Below, piece by piece: positions 1 through 8,739 of a DNA stretch of 64,000 nucleotides. Source of the stretch: Allorhizocola sp044869915. GTDB lineage: Bacteria > Actinomycetota > Actinomycetes > Mycobacteriales > Micromonosporaceae. The stretch is from contig JBIOYB010000369.1 in assembly GCA_044869915.1 (NCBI GenBank), positions 5,236 through 69,235 of the forward strand. The letters are read 5' to 3'. The notes under the pieces are model-generated. The model saw only the letters and a program-made list of their open reading frames with translations. It searched no databases and was not told the origin of the DNA. The translations under genes and the position numbers were made by a program. The first letter of the stretch is position 1, and each line of letters starts with the position of its first letter.

Positions 1-98
1 GGGGTGCGGTTGTCGTGCTGGCGACGCACGACTCTGAGGCGGCGGCACTGTGCGATGAAGAACTGCACCTCATAGATGGAAGCGTTGAGACGGTCTGA
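1..98 (+). CDS. ABC transporter ATP-binding protein, C-terminal end only
   Basis: This is the last 31 codons of a gene that begins before the window, read in the frame of positions 3-98. The tail reads VVVLATHDSEAAALCDE..., ending ...LIDGSVETV. The 'ATHD' is the switch (H-loop) histidine of an ABC ATPase, and 'LIDGSVE' is the usual last beta strand of LolD/MacB-type ATPases. The TGA at 96-98 overlaps the ATG of the following permease (TGATG), so the two are translationally coupled. The protein would energise the adjacent FtsX-type permeases. With only the tail visible, the family rests on the H-loop and the context. Confidence 0.8.
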   Translation, partial: GAVVVLATHDSEAAALCDEELHLIDGSVETV

Positions 99-2929
99 TG
101 CCGCGCCTCCTGTTTGCCGCGCTGCGGTATCGGATCGGGGCGATGCTCGCCCTCGGCGCGCTGGCGGTGCTCACCATCGCGGCCGCGGTGGCCGTGCCGT
201 TCTACACGAGCGCGGCAGAAGACTACGCGGTGCGGATCGTGTTCGACAACGCGGCGCCCGCCGATCGCAGCATCTCGGTCACCGCGGATGTGCCTGCGCC
301 GCTCAGCACGGATGTGGCCATGGACAAGCTGCTCATCGAGGTCACGCGGCACGCGCCGCAGCCGGAGTTTGAGGCGATCACGGGCGCCCTCGTGCGGGGC
401 ACGGCCGATTCGCTGGAGGCGCCGTTGGTGGTGCGGCCCGGGTTTTGCGAGGCGCTCACGATCACCGGCCGGTGCCCGCAGCGCGGCGGCGAGGTCGTGA
501 TCAGTGATCTAGCCAAGCAGCGGCTGGGCGACACGTTCGAATACCTGATCCCGCGCCTGGAAAAGCCCGTGACCCTGCGCGTCGTCGGGACCTATGTCCC
601 GCCCAGGGACGCGGACCTGCAGAAGTTTTGGGCGGGCCGGGCCGAGCTGACCCCCCGGCCGCTGCGCGCCGGGAATCCGATCTTCACCGGCGCCCAGACG
701 TTCGACGATGCCAAAGTGGACAGTCTTACCGCGACGGTCGACCTCGTGCTGGCCGGGCCGGCGCTGCCGCAGGGCACGTTCGACCTGAAGGCACCGGCGG
801 CCGAGGCCCGCTGGGTGGTCAGCGACGGGCTCGTGCGCCTGCTCGACGCCGTCTCGGCCGCGAAGGAGCGGCTGCGCATCAGCGCGCCGCTGGGCGGCCT
901 GACCATGCTGGCGGTCTCGGGCTGGATCCTGCTGCTGGCGGCCGCAAACGTCGCGGGCGGCAGGCGGGCCGAGGCCGCGGTCGGCGACCTGCGCGGGATC
1001 CCGCGCCGCCACCGGTTTTTGCTCACACGCGGGCCTTCGCTGCTCGCGCTGATCCTCGCCGCGCCGCTGGGCGCCGGGCTCGGGTGGGCGTTCGTCAACG
1101 GCATGGCGCGGTGGGTGTTTGGCGCGCCGGACTGGCTCGACCTGGACCAAGTCGCGCTCATCGCGGCCGGTGCGGGCCTGCTCGCCGCCATCGTGGGCGT
1201 GTCCATTGTGGAGTCGCGGCGGCGGGAAGGCCCGCTGCTGGAGGCATTCCGCTGGGTGCCGCCGCCGCTGCGCCGGTCGGGTCTGGTCGCCGAGCTGTCG
1301 ATTGTGGCGCTCGCGGTGGCCGCCGCCGCGCAGTCTCTGGCGAGCGGAGGGACCGGGCTGGTGGCCCAGGCAGCACCCTTGCTCGTCGCGGCGGCGATCG
1401 GGTTGCTGGCCTTCCGCCTGGTGCGGCCGGTGGCCAAAACTCTTGGCATTGCTCGGATCCGCAGTGGGCACCTCGCCTCGGGCCTTGCCGCGCTTCACCT
1501 TGCCCGCCGCCCGGTGGCCGCGCAAGCGGTCATGCTGGTGGTGGTCTGCTTGGCGCTTACCGCGCACGCGTTCGGCGCGTGGGAGCGCACGGACGCCACG
1601 GCCGTGCAGCGGGCCGAGGCCGAGCTGGGTGCGCCAAGCGTGGTCACGGTCGCGGCGCCGTCGCGGCCCGCGCTGCTGGCGGCGGTCGGCGCGGCGGATC
1701 CGAAGGGCGAGTGGGCGCTGGCGGCCGCACGGGAACGCCTGCCGCGAGGCCGCGCCCTCGTCGCGCTCGACACGACCCGGCTGTCTATTTTGGACCAGTC
1801 CGATCTCGCGGGGATGCTGCGGCCCGCCAGCAACGAATCGCTTGCCGTCAACGGGAGCGAGATCGCGCTCGATGTGACCGTGACCGAGGCGCTCAGCGAG
1901 CTGCCCATCACGGTCGCGCTCGTCGGTCCAAAGGGGACACCCGTGACGGGCGTGGCCACCGTGGCACCGCAGGTCGGGCGGCGCGAATACCGGATCGCCG
2001 TGCCGGAGTGCGCGGTCGCGCCCGGCTGCCGGCTGGCGTGGCTGAGCTTCTTCCGCTCGCCCGACGAGCTTCGCCTGCACGGGCTGCGCCAGCTCAACCC
2101 CGACCGCGAGCTGGCGGCCGGCGCGGGGATGGTCGCGCCCGCGCGCTGGCGGCCCTCGTTTGAGATGGAGCCGGAGGTCAGGATCACGGGCGCGGAAGGG
2201 TCGCTGCGCGTGCGCTATCAGCCCGCGGACCCGAGGATGGTCAGCCGTGACATTCGCGTGCAGGTCGCCGACGCGCCGGTGCCGCTGCCGGTCGCGGTCG
2301 TGGGTGAGCCTGCGATCGTCCACAACGGACAGCTGGCGGGGGCGGGGATCTTCGCCTTCGTGGACCGGCCGGTGACCGTCGTGCGGTCCAGTCCGAGCCT
2401 GCCCGGCCTGCCCGAGGGCGGAGTGCTCGCCGACCTGGCCTATGCCGACCGGCTCAGCGACACCTTCGACAACGACGCCCAGCTGCAGGTGTGGCTAGGT
2501 GAACGGGCTCCGGCCGACGCCGTCGCACGGCTGGAGGCAGCCGGGCTGATCCCGATGCGGACAGACAGCGTGAGCCGGCGGGCCGCGCTGTACAACCTCG
2601 GCGGCGACGCGCTCGGGCTGCGCCTGCAGCTCGCGGCGGCCGTGCTGGCGGTGCTGCTGGCCGTGTTCGCGATTTTGGTGCTGGCGGGCACGGACCGGCG
2701 CCGGCGGGCGCAGGAGCTTGCCGACCTGCTCGACCAGGGGGTCGACGCCCGCGTGATCCGGCGCGTGGAGCGATCCGGTTTCGTGGTCGTGCTCGCCGCG
2801 CTGCCCGCGGCGGTGCTGGCGTGCCTGGTCGTGTGGTGGCTCGGCGGCGCGCGGCCGGCAGTCGTCCCGCTGGGCGTGGCGCTGTTGGTGCTTATCGGCG
2901 CGGCGGTGGCGCGGGAGGTGGCCTCGTGA
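98..2929 (+). CDS. FtsX-type ABC transporter permease (first of two)
   Basis: 943-residue membrane protein of the MacB/FtsX permease type. Visible are a first membrane segment (about residues 14-35), a large extracytoplasmic domain to about residue 265, and a block of hydrophobic segments around 268-290, 310-340, 355-372, 400-445 and 470-492. A second extracytoplasmic domain follows, then three C-terminal membrane segments (about 845-940). This doubled plan is typical of actinobacterial export permeases that work with a LolD-like ATPase on lipids, lipoproteins or peptides; the substrate is unknown. The start overlaps the stop of the upstream ATPase by one base. The gene ends ...EVAS with a strong GGAGGTGG Shine-Dalgarno inside its last codons, serving the overlapping GTG at 2926. 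Confidence 0.9.
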   Translation: MPRLLFAALRYRIGAMLALGALAVLTIAAAVAVPFYTSAAEDYAVRIVFDNAAPADRSISVTADVPAPLSTDVAMDKLLIEVTRHAPQPEFEAITGALVRGTADSLEAPLVVRPGFCEALTITGRCPQRGGEVVISDLAKQRLGDTFEYLIPRLEKPVTLRVVGTYVPPRDADLQKFWAGRAELTPRPLRAGNPIFTGAQTFDDAKVDSLTATVDLVLAGPALPQGTFDLKAPAAEARWVVSDGLVRLLDAVSAAKERLRISAPLGGLTMLAVSGWILLLAAANVAGGRRAEAAVGDLRGIPRRHRFLLTRGPSLLALILAAPLGAGLGWAFVNGMARWVFGAPDWLDLDQVALIAAGAGLLAAIVGVSIVESRRREGPLLEAFRWVPPPLRRSGLVAELSIVALAVAAAAQSLASGGTGLVAQAAPLLVAAAIGLLAFRLVRPVAKTLGIARIRSGHLASGLAALHLARRPVAAQAVMLVVVCLALTAHAFGAWERTDATAVQRAEAELGAPSVVTVAAPSRPALLAAVGAADPKGEWALAAARERLPRGRALVALDTTRLSILDQSDLAGMLRPASNESLAVNGSEIALDVTVTEALSELPITVALVGPKGTPVTGVATVAPQVGRREYRIAVPECAVAPGCRLAWLSFFRSPDELRLHGLRQLNPDRELAAGAGMVAPARWRPSFEMEPEVRITGAEGSLRVRYQPADPRMVSRDIRVQVADAPVPLPVAVVGEPAIVHNGQLAGAGIFAFVDRPVTVVRSSPSLPGLPEGGVLADLAYADRLSDTFDNDAQLQVWLGERAPADAVARLEAAGLIPMRTDSVSRRAALYNLGGDALGLRLQLAAAVLAVLLAVFAILVLAGTDRRRRAQELADLLDQGVDARVIRRVERSGFVVVLAALPAAVLACLVVWWLGGARPAVVPLGVALLVLIGAAVAREVAS

Positions 2930-3053
2930 TTGGGCTGGAGAAAAGCGGGCTGCGGGGGGTGGCCTCGTGATTGGGCTGGAGAAAGACGGGCTGCGGGGGG
3001 TGGCCTCGTGATTGGGCTGGAGAAAAGCGGGCCGCGGGGGGTGGCCTCGTGAT
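2917..3053. repeat. 41-bp tandem repeat, three full copies plus a partial fourth
   Basis: Copies begin at 2917, 2958 and 2999, with a truncated fourth at 3040; the period is exactly 41 bp. Copies differ by a few bases (aaaagc versus aaagac; ggctgc versus ggccgc). The unit contains the end of the first permease gene (gtggcctcgtga) and the overlapping GTG start. Because 41 is not a multiple of three, the repeat does not lengthen either protein. It inserts extra stop/start pairs between the two permease genes instead. Confidence 0.93.
2926..3052 (+). other. Chain of three overlapping 14-codon mini-ORFs between two permease genes
   Basis: Reading from each GTG gives V-I-G-L-E-K-(S/D)-G-(L/P)-R-G-V-A-S-stop: 2926-2970, 2967-3011 and 3008-3052. 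Each stop overlaps the next GTG in a GTGA tetranucleotide. The first GTG overlaps the stop of the upstream permease (2929), and the last stop overlaps the GTG of the downstream permease (3049). Each junction has a G-rich Shine-Dalgarno-like stretch a few bases upstream. What is seen is the architecture; whether the peptides are made is unknown. Confidence 0.6.
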
Positions 3054-5967
3054 CGGCCTGATGGTCAACCTGCTGCGGGCGCGGGCGAGTCTCGCGGTCA
3101 TGACGTTTGTGCTCACCGCACTCGCCGCGGGCGCTGCCGCGACGGGCCCGCTTTACGCGGCCGCGGCGTCGCGTTCGGCGCTGGTGGCCGAGGTCAACGC
3201 CGCGTCCGTGCCCGAGCGGATCATCGCCGGGGATCTGCTGGGCCGATCCCAAAACTTGGATCCCCCCGAGCCGTTGGAGACACAGCCCTACCTGCCGGGC
3301 TTCCGGACCGTCACGGGCGTGATGTCCAACGGCCGGCTGAGTTCGTCCGCCGGATCGGCGTCGTTGTGGCTCGTGTCGCGCACCGGCGCGTGCGGCGAAA
3401 TCGTGGTGTCGCAGGGCAGATGCGCCACGGCCGACCGGGAGGCCGTGCTGCGGCGCGACATCGCGCAGATCGTGGGCGCGGCAATCGGTGCCGAGGTCGA
3501 GTTTGCGCCGTGGAGATTCGGTGGCGGCGTGGCACTCGAGCCGATCATGCTGACCGTCGTCGGCGTCTACGAGCCCTACCTGCCCGACGGCGTCTACTGG
3601 GGCGAGCACATCATGCTCACCAGCGGCGACAGCCCGCCCGTGTTCACCAACGAGCGGACCGTGCGGCGCGCTACCGGGCCGCTGCTGTTCACCACCGATC
3701 TGATCGCCGGGCCGGAGGCGTTTGAGGACAGGGACCGGCTGGCCGGCGAGGTGGCCAACGTGCTGGCCGTTTACGAGGCCGCCGGATACGACGGCGCCAC
3801 CGAAATCGGCGCGTTGTCCGCGCGCATCGACGAGGCCGCGGAGGTCTTGCTCGGTAGCCTCATTGTGGCGACCCTGCCGCTTGTGGTCATTTGCTGGTAC
3901 GTCTTGTTCCTGGCCGCTGTCGGAGCCGTCGAGCAGCGCCGGGGCGAGCTCGCGGTCACCGCGCTGCGTGGCGTGCCCACGCGCATGCGCTGGCAGCTGG
4001 CCGCGGCCGAGACGACCGTGCCCATCCTGCTCGGGTTCGGGCCGGGCCTGCTGCTCGGGTTCCTGGCCACGGCGACGCTCGCGGTCACGTTCAACTGGCT
4101 GGCGCTGGGATTGGCGTCGGTCGCGGTGCTGGGCGCGCTCGCGGCGGGCTGGCTGGCGCAGTGGCGGGCGATGCGCCTGCCCGTGGTCCAACTGCTGCAA
4201 CGGATCCGGCGGCGGCGGTCCGGCGGCGGGGCGCTGGCGCGGGCGGGCGAGGTCGCGATCGGTGTGCTCGCCGTGGCGACGGGATATCAGGCCGCCACTG
4301 CGGCGGGCGCGGGCGGGATCGCACTGCTGGCGCCGATCTGCTTCGGGCTCGGGTGCGGTCTGCTGGCCGGGCGGCTCGCGCTGCGGCCGACCGAGCATAT
4401 TGGACGATGGTTCGTGCGGCGCGGGTGGCTCACGGCCGGGTTGGGCGCGCTGGCGATCGCGCGAAGGCCCGGCTCGCGGGCGATCGTGGCGCTGCTGACG
4501 GTCGGGGTGGGCATGCTCGGGTTCGCGCTCACCGCCGCCGACACGGCGCAGCAGGCGTGGGCGATGCGGGCGCGGGTCGAAACGGGTGCGCCGCGGGCGC
4601 TCACGGTGCTTCCGGTGTCGGCGGCGCGGCTGCTCGACGGCGTGCGCGCGGCGGATCCGGAGGGGCGATACGCGATGGGCGTGGCGCTGGTCCAGATCGC
4701 CAACGCTCCGCCCGTGCTGGCAGTCGACAGCACGCGACTGTCCAATGTGGCCTACTGGCCCGGGCTTGAGACGCGGGCCTCGTCGCTGCTGCGGCCGGAG
4801 GAACCGGACGCGATCCTGCTGCGCGGCGCACGGATGGACGTGGCCGCGACACTGCACGAGCTGGCGACGGGCGCGACCGCGCGCATCGAGCTCAACCTGG
4901 TCAAGGCCGGCGGCGACCGCACGGCAGTAATCTCAAACGAATTGCGGGCGGGCTCACACTCGTACCAAATAGAAACTCCGGGTTGTGAAGAACGCCCCTG
5001 CCGGCTGACCAGTTTGGTGATCAGTGTGGCCGGGCCGCAACGGATCCGGGTCACGCTCGGGGATATACGCAACCAGGCGGGCGAGGTCCTGCTCGACCGG
5101 GCCGCGATGGGCGAGGTCAAGCGATGGCTGCAGTCGCAGGCCAGCACGGCCAACCCGGTCGCAGAGCTGAGCTCGACCGCGGAAGGGCTTGGTGTGCAAG
5201 CCGATTCGGGGATACCGGTGGATCTGCGCCTGCGGCCAGCCAGCGCGCCCGAGCCGGTGCCGGTCATCGCGGCCGGCGAGGTGCCACCGCGGCTGACCGT
5301 GGTCGGCGGATCCATGCGGCTGGAGCTGGCCGAGTCCACGGAGCTGTTGCCGCGCTTGGGAAACAAGGGCCTGCTGGTCGACCTCGAGTATGCCGACATG
5401 GCCATGGGCCTGCGCGCCGAGCTGCTCCAGCCGGAAGTTTGGCTCAGCGCGGCCGCACCGGCCGACATCGCCGAACGGCTCCGGGCGGCCGGGCTGATGG
5501 TGCAGAGCAGCGTCACGACGGACGATCGGCACGCGCTGTTCGGCACGCAGGCGCCGGCTTTGGCGCTGCGCTTCCAGCGGCTCGCGGCCATCGCGGCCAT
5601 GATGCTCGCCGCGCTCGGGCTCATCGTCGCGGCCATGCTCGACCGCACGCGCGCCGGCCTGGACCTGTCGGTGATGGTCCCGCATGGACTGTCCAAAGCG
5701 TCCGTCCGGATCGGAGCATTGCTCGGCCGGTGGGCCCTGATCGTCATCGCCGCGTTCGCGGGTGCCGTCGCGGCGCTCGCGGCCTGGCTCGTGGCACGCC
5801 CCGTAATCCCCGTCTACACCGTGGACCTGCCCACCATCCCGCTGCCCCAATGGCCCGGCCTCCCCGTCGCCTGGTTCGGCCTTGCCGCGCTTGCACTCCT
5901 GCTCGGCACGGGCTGGGTGGCCGCACAATTCTCCCGAAGCACGATGGAAGGGGCGCAGTCGTCATGA
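3049..5967 (+). CDS. FtsX-type ABC transporter permease (second of two)
   Basis: 972 residues if translated from the GTG at 3049 (VIGLMVNLLRARASLAVM). I chose this start because it makes the same GTGA overlap with the preceding stop that recurs through the 41-bp repeats. A longer in-frame reading from a TTG at 2971 would only translate repeat sequence; ATG at 3061 is another option. The layout mirrors the first permease: N-terminal membrane helix, large extracytoplasmic domain, hydrophobic clusters in the middle (about residues 265-500), second external domain, and three C-terminal helices. The stop overlaps the ATG of the downstream ATPase (ATGA at 5964). It probably forms a heterodimeric export complex with the first permease; the substrate is unknown. 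Confidence 0.87.
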   Translation: MIGLMVNLLRARASLAVMTFVLTALAAGAAATGPLYAAAASRSALVAEVNAASVPERIIAGDLLGRSQNLDPPEPLETQPYLPGFRTVTGVMSNGRLSSSAGSASLWLVSRTGACGEIVVSQGRCATADREAVLRRDIAQIVGAAIGAEVEFAPWRFGGGVALEPIMLTVVGVYEPYLPDGVYWGEHIMLTSGDSPPVFTNERTVRRATGPLLFTTDLIAGPEAFEDRDRLAGEVANVLAVYEAAGYDGATEIGALSARIDEAAEVLLGSLIVATLPLVVICWYVLFLAAVGAVEQRRGELAVTALRGVPTRMRWQLAAAETTVPILLGFGPGLLLGFLATATLAVTFNWLALGLASVAVLGALAAGWLAQWRAMRLPVVQLLQRIRRRRSGGGALARAGEVAIGVLAVATGYQAATAAGAGGIALLAPICFGLGCGLLAGRLALRPTEHIGRWFVRRGWLTAGLGALAIARRPGSRAIVALLTVGVGMLGFALTAADTAQQAWAMRARVETGAPRALTVLPVSAARLLDGVRAADPEGRYAMGVALVQIANAPPVLAVDSTRLSNVAYWPGLETRASSLLRPEEPDAILLRGARMDVAATLHELATGATARIELNLVKAGGDRTAVISNELRAGSHSYQIETPGCEERPCRLTSLVISVAGPQRIRVTLGDIRNQAGEVLLDRAAMGEVKRWLQSQASTANPVAELSSTAEGLGVQADSGIPVDLRLRPASAPEPVPVIAAGEVPPRLTVVGGSMRLELAESTELLPRLGNKGLLVDLEYADMAMGLRAELLQPEVWLSAAAPADIAERLRAAGLMVQSSVTTDDRHALFGTQAPALALRFQRLAAIAAMMLAALGLIVAAMLDRTRAGLDLSVMVPHGLSKASVRIGALLGRWALIVIAAFAGAVAALAAWLVARPVIPVYTVDLPTIPLPQWPGLPVAWFGLAALALLLGTGWVAAQFSRSTMEGAQSS

Positions 5968-6809
5968 GCGGACTGGCCAGCGGAATGGCAGTGGTGTGCC
6001 GGCGCGTCGTGCACATCTACCGCACCGAGGGCAACGACGTCGTCGCGCTCGCGGGCGTCGACCTGGACATCGCGCCCGGCGAGATGGTCGCGCTAGTCGG
6101 ACCGTCCGGGTCCGGCAAATCGACGCTCATCGCGCTATTGGCGGGGCTCATGCGGGCCAGCGCGGGGCAGGTACGCATCGGCACGGTCGACATCAGCAAG
6201 GTGAGCGACAATGAGCTGGCCCGCATGCGCGGCACCGACCTGGGCGTAGTTTTGCAAGGCGCGCAACGCAACCTGCTGCCCTACGCCACCGTGCGCAGCA
6301 ACGTCTGGCTCGCCCAGCGGCGGGCAGCTCAGGTGCGCCCCGGCGATGTCGAGTCGCCCGAACGCATCCTCGCCCTCCTCGGCCTCACCGGCGTCGCACA
6401 CCGCCGCGTCGACGGCCTCCCACCCGGCACCGCCCAGCGCACGGCGCTCGCGGCCGCCATGGCATCCTCGCCCGGACTGTTGCTTGTGGACGAACCCACC
6501 AGCCAGCTCGACCGCAAGGCGCGCGACGAGGTGCTCGAGGCGCTGACCACCATCAACGCCGAACGCGGCGCCACCATCGTCACCGTCACCCACGACCCGG
6601 AGGTCGGCCAGCGCCTCGGCCGTGTCGTCACCATCCGCGACGGCCGTGTCGGCTCCGAAGGCCGCGACGGGCGGGAATTCGCCGTGATCGCGGGCGACGG
6701 CACCGTCCAGCTCCCGCCCGAGATCCTCGACGCCTACCCGCCCGGCACCCTGCTCACCGTCGAACACCAGGACGGCCAGGTCACCATGCTCGTCAACCGC
6801 GCACCGTGA
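5964..6809 (+). CDS. ABC transporter ATP-binding protein, LolD/MacB type, atypical signature
   Basis: 281 residues from the ATG overlapping the permease stop. Walker A is GPSGSGKS at residues 46-53, the Q-loop glutamine is about residue 98, Walker B is LLLVDEPT around 172-179, and the H-loop is VTHD (H210). The signature that is normally LSGGQ/LSGGE is LPPGTAQR here (from residue 152), so the two glycines that contact ATP across the dimer are partly lost. It is the distal gene of the coupled operon ATPase-permease-permease-ATPase. The degenerate signature may mean asymmetric ATP hydrolysis, with the upstream ATPase supplying the consensus site, but that protein is mostly outside the window. 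About 45 residues beyond the H-loop strand form a C-terminal extension. Confidence 0.9.
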   Translation: MSGLASGMAVVCRRVVHIYRTEGNDVVALAGVDLDIAPGEMVALVGPSGSGKSTLIALLAGLMRASAGQVRIGTVDISKVSDNELARMRGTDLGVVLQGAQRNLLPYATVRSNVWLAQRRAAQVRPGDVESPERILALLGLTGVAHRRVDGLPPGTAQRTALAAAMASSPGLLLVDEPTSQLDRKARDEVLEALTTINAERGATIVTVTHDPEVGQRLGRVVTIRDGRVGSEGRDGREFAVIAGDGTVQLPPEILDAYPPGTLLTVEHQDGQVTMLVNRAP

Positions 6810-6846
6810 CTTCCGCGGCGCTCAAGCCGATGTCTGCGGGCTGAGG

Positions 6847-7995
6847 TCAGGCGTTTTCGCGCAGGGCGGCGGCCAGGCGTGGGCTGAGCACGGTGACGCT
6901 GGGGAGCGCGGGGCGTGCATACCACGAGCTCTTCCGCTGGCGCAGCAACTGGTCGCCGTCGCTATCCCAACGGAAGGCGGGTTTGCCCAGGGCCGCGCGG
7001 ATGACCCGGTTGACGGTGTCCGGGTGCCGGGCGGCCAGGCGTTGCAGCGGGACCGGATCGATGCTGTCCTCCTCAAGATATGCCTTGATGATCTCCTTGT
7101 AGCGGCGCCTGCGCATGAGATCCGGGTCCGCGAACGCCGCCTGCGCCAGGGCATAGTCGGCGTACATGCCCAGGCCGGTGGTTTCGTCGAAGATGATGCC
7201 GACGGTCTCGGCGGTCTCGTCCAACCAGGAGGTGTCGGTATCAGGGTTGTGGTCAGGATCGCCGGCGAATGTGGCCCAGAAGCCGGCCATGGTCGTGGCA
7301 AGGTCGTCCGCCGAGATGGTGATCTCGTCCGTGCCGAAGTGCCGCACGAAGGCGGCGTGCTGGTCACGCTGCTGCTTCCAGCCTGCCTCGACCTTTTCCG
7401 GGTTGCGGAACACGAGATCGGGGTTCAGGGTCGCGAGCCGTGCGGCGGCGAACAGGACCTCCTGGCGGGCCGTCGCCGGATACAGCCGCGGCCCGCCGCT
7501 GAGCAACCACACGTCATCGTTGACCGGCACGATCCGGGTGTACAGGAACGATCCGGCCGGCATCTGATCGAACAGGCTCGGCCCGACGTTGGTGCGCAGC
7601 GCATAGGGCAGGTCGTCGACCAGGTTTTCGGTGAGCAGCACGGAGCCGTCGCGCCCGGTCACCTCGAACAGGCCCTCGCGCACGTCACGCCAACGCAGGA
7701 GGAAATCCCGTTCGGCCTCGGGCAGTTCCCTTCGGGACTCGAGAAAGCAGTCGATGACGGTGCGGCCGTCGTGCAGGCGATACTCCTGGATGAACCAGTC
7801 GAAGAAGTTGTACAACTTGCCCTCGTCGCCGGTCCCTATCGGGCCGAACCGTCGCCGAATCTCCTGACGAAACATCTTGTCGAAACGCGGCTTCTGCGCG
7901 AAGTCCAGGACCTGACGCTTCAGGTCACCGCTTCGCTCCACGAGGAGATCGGTCACATCCATCGGGCGAGCGTAATGCCCGGCAGGCACTGTCAT
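6847..7995 (-). CDS. Conserved hypothetical protein downstream of response regulator
   Basis: 382 residues from ATG 7995; an in-frame ATG at 7962 (MDVTDLLVERSG) is a credible alternative because neither has a strong Shine-Dalgarno. I do not recognise the family. The protein looks soluble, has no signal peptide or membrane segment, and is rich in charged helices with scattered aromatic pairs (YNFFDWFIQEY, WLDETAE). The C-terminal part carries helix-like stretches ending in ...AALRENA. It begins 21 bp after the response regulator on the same strand and is likely co-transcribed with it. It converges on the ABC operon across a 37-bp gap with only a weak imperfect inverted repeat. Codon bias and length support a real gene; no function is assigned. 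Confidence 0.8.
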   Translation of the reverse strand: MTVPAGHYARPMDVTDLLVERSGDLKRQVLDFAQKPRFDKMFRQEIRRRFGPIGTGDEGKLYNFFDWFIQEYRLHDGRTVIDCFLESRRELPEAERDFLLRWRDVREGLFEVTGRDGSVLLTENLVDDLPYALRTNVGPSLFDQMPAGSFLYTRIVPVNDDVWLLSGGPRLYPATARQEVLFAAARLATLNPDLVFRNPEKVEAGWKQQRDQHAAFVRHFGTDEITISADDLATTMAGFWATFAGDPDHNPDTDTSWLDETAETVGIIFDETTGLGMYADYALAQAAFADPDLMRRRRYKEIIKAYLEEDSIDPVPLQRLAARHPDTVNRVIRAALGKPAFRWDSDGDQLLRQRKSSWYARPALPSVTVLSPRLAAALRENA

Positions 7996-8016
7996 GCGAC
8001 GGGCACGCCACCGGTG

Positions 8017-8697
8017 TCACCCTCCCGATTCGGGTTCAAAGTGGATGTTGCCGCCGGAGGGGCGGACCAGGCCTGACTCGTAGGCGACGACGACTGCTTG
8101 GGCGCGGCTGGTGAGGCCGAGCTTGCTCATCGTCCGGTTGAGGTGGGTCTTGACGGTCGCCTCGCTCACGCTCAGCTCGCCGGCGATGTCCGCATTGGAC
8201 AGTCCGCGTGCGACGAGGCGCAGGACCTCGGTTTCGCGCTCGGTGAGCGAGCCGAGGCGCGGGAAGGGCGTGCCACCGGCGGTGCGCGGAAGGTGGGCCT
8301 CGATGAGCCTGCGGATCACGGTCGGGGCGAACAGCATGTCGCCGCCCGCGACGGTCCGGATCGCGGACAGCAGCCGGTCGGGGTCGGTGTCCTTCAACAG
8401 GAAGCCTGCCGCCCCCGCGCGCAGGGCGGCATAGACATATTCGTCCAGATCGAACGTCGTGAGGATGAGCACGCGCGGGGGTGGTGAACCGCCGCGCTCG
8501 ACGAGCAGGCGGGTCGCGGCGATGCGCGGCATGCGTATGTCCATGACCACCACGTCGGGGGCGGTCTGGGCGGCGAGCTCCACGGCCTGCGCGCCGTCGG
8601 CGGCCTCGGCGACGACCTCGTGACCGCCCGCCCGGATGAGCGCGACCAGACCCCCGCGGATCAACAGATGGTCTTCGGCGACCAGGACCTTTACCAA
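8017..8697 (-). CDS. NarL/LuxR-family two-component response regulator
   Basis: 226 residues. The N-terminal receiver domain (about 1-120) has the acidic pair E8/D9, the phospho-acceptor D53 in VVVMDIRMP, the switch threonine in LILTTFD and the lysine in FLLKDT. The C-terminal LuxR-type helix-turn-helix (about residues 148-210) reads LTERETEVLRLVARGLSN... with SEATVKTHLNR as recognition helix. The best start is TTG at 8697 (MVKVLVAED); no ATG or GTG lies in frame just upstream. It is divergent from the histidine kinase gene with only 42 bp between them, a normal layout for a cognate pair. It probably controls the following gene and its own region. Confidence 0.93.
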   Translation of the reverse strand: MVKVLVAEDHLLIRGGLVALIRAGGHEVVAEAADGAQAVELAAQTAPDVVVMDIRMPRIAATRLLVERGGSPPPRVLILTTFDLDEYVYAALRAGAAGFLLKDTDPDRLLSAIRTVAGGDMLFAPTVIRRLIEAHLPRTAGGTPFPRLGSLTERETEVLRLVARGLSNADIAGELSVSEATVKTHLNRTMSKLGLTSRAQAVVVAYESGLVRPSGGNIHFEPESGG

Positions 8698-8739
8698 ACC
8701 CCAACCCCCACAGGCCTCCGTCCCGGCTAGCCTACGCCG
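8698..8739. promoter_or_regulatory. Divergent control region of the two-component pair; leaderless kinase promoter
   Basis: The 42 bp between the regulator and kinase genes must hold both promoters. For the kinase, TAGCCT (8728-8733) is a good actinobacterial -10 box and is followed by exactly 6 nt and then the GTG at 8740, so the transcript probably begins at the start codon. No Shine-Dalgarno precedes that GTG, which fits. Confidence 0.5.

Noticed and set aside
2971..3048. Longer start (TTG 2971) for the second permease
   Set aside because: It would translate only the 41-bp repeats as MGWRKTGC...; GTG 3049 keeps the 4-nt overlap seen at all other junctions.
6810..6846. Terminator between the ABC operon and the convergent hypothetical gene
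   Set aside because: Only an imperfect ctcaagcc/gggctgag pairing; too weak to list as a feature.
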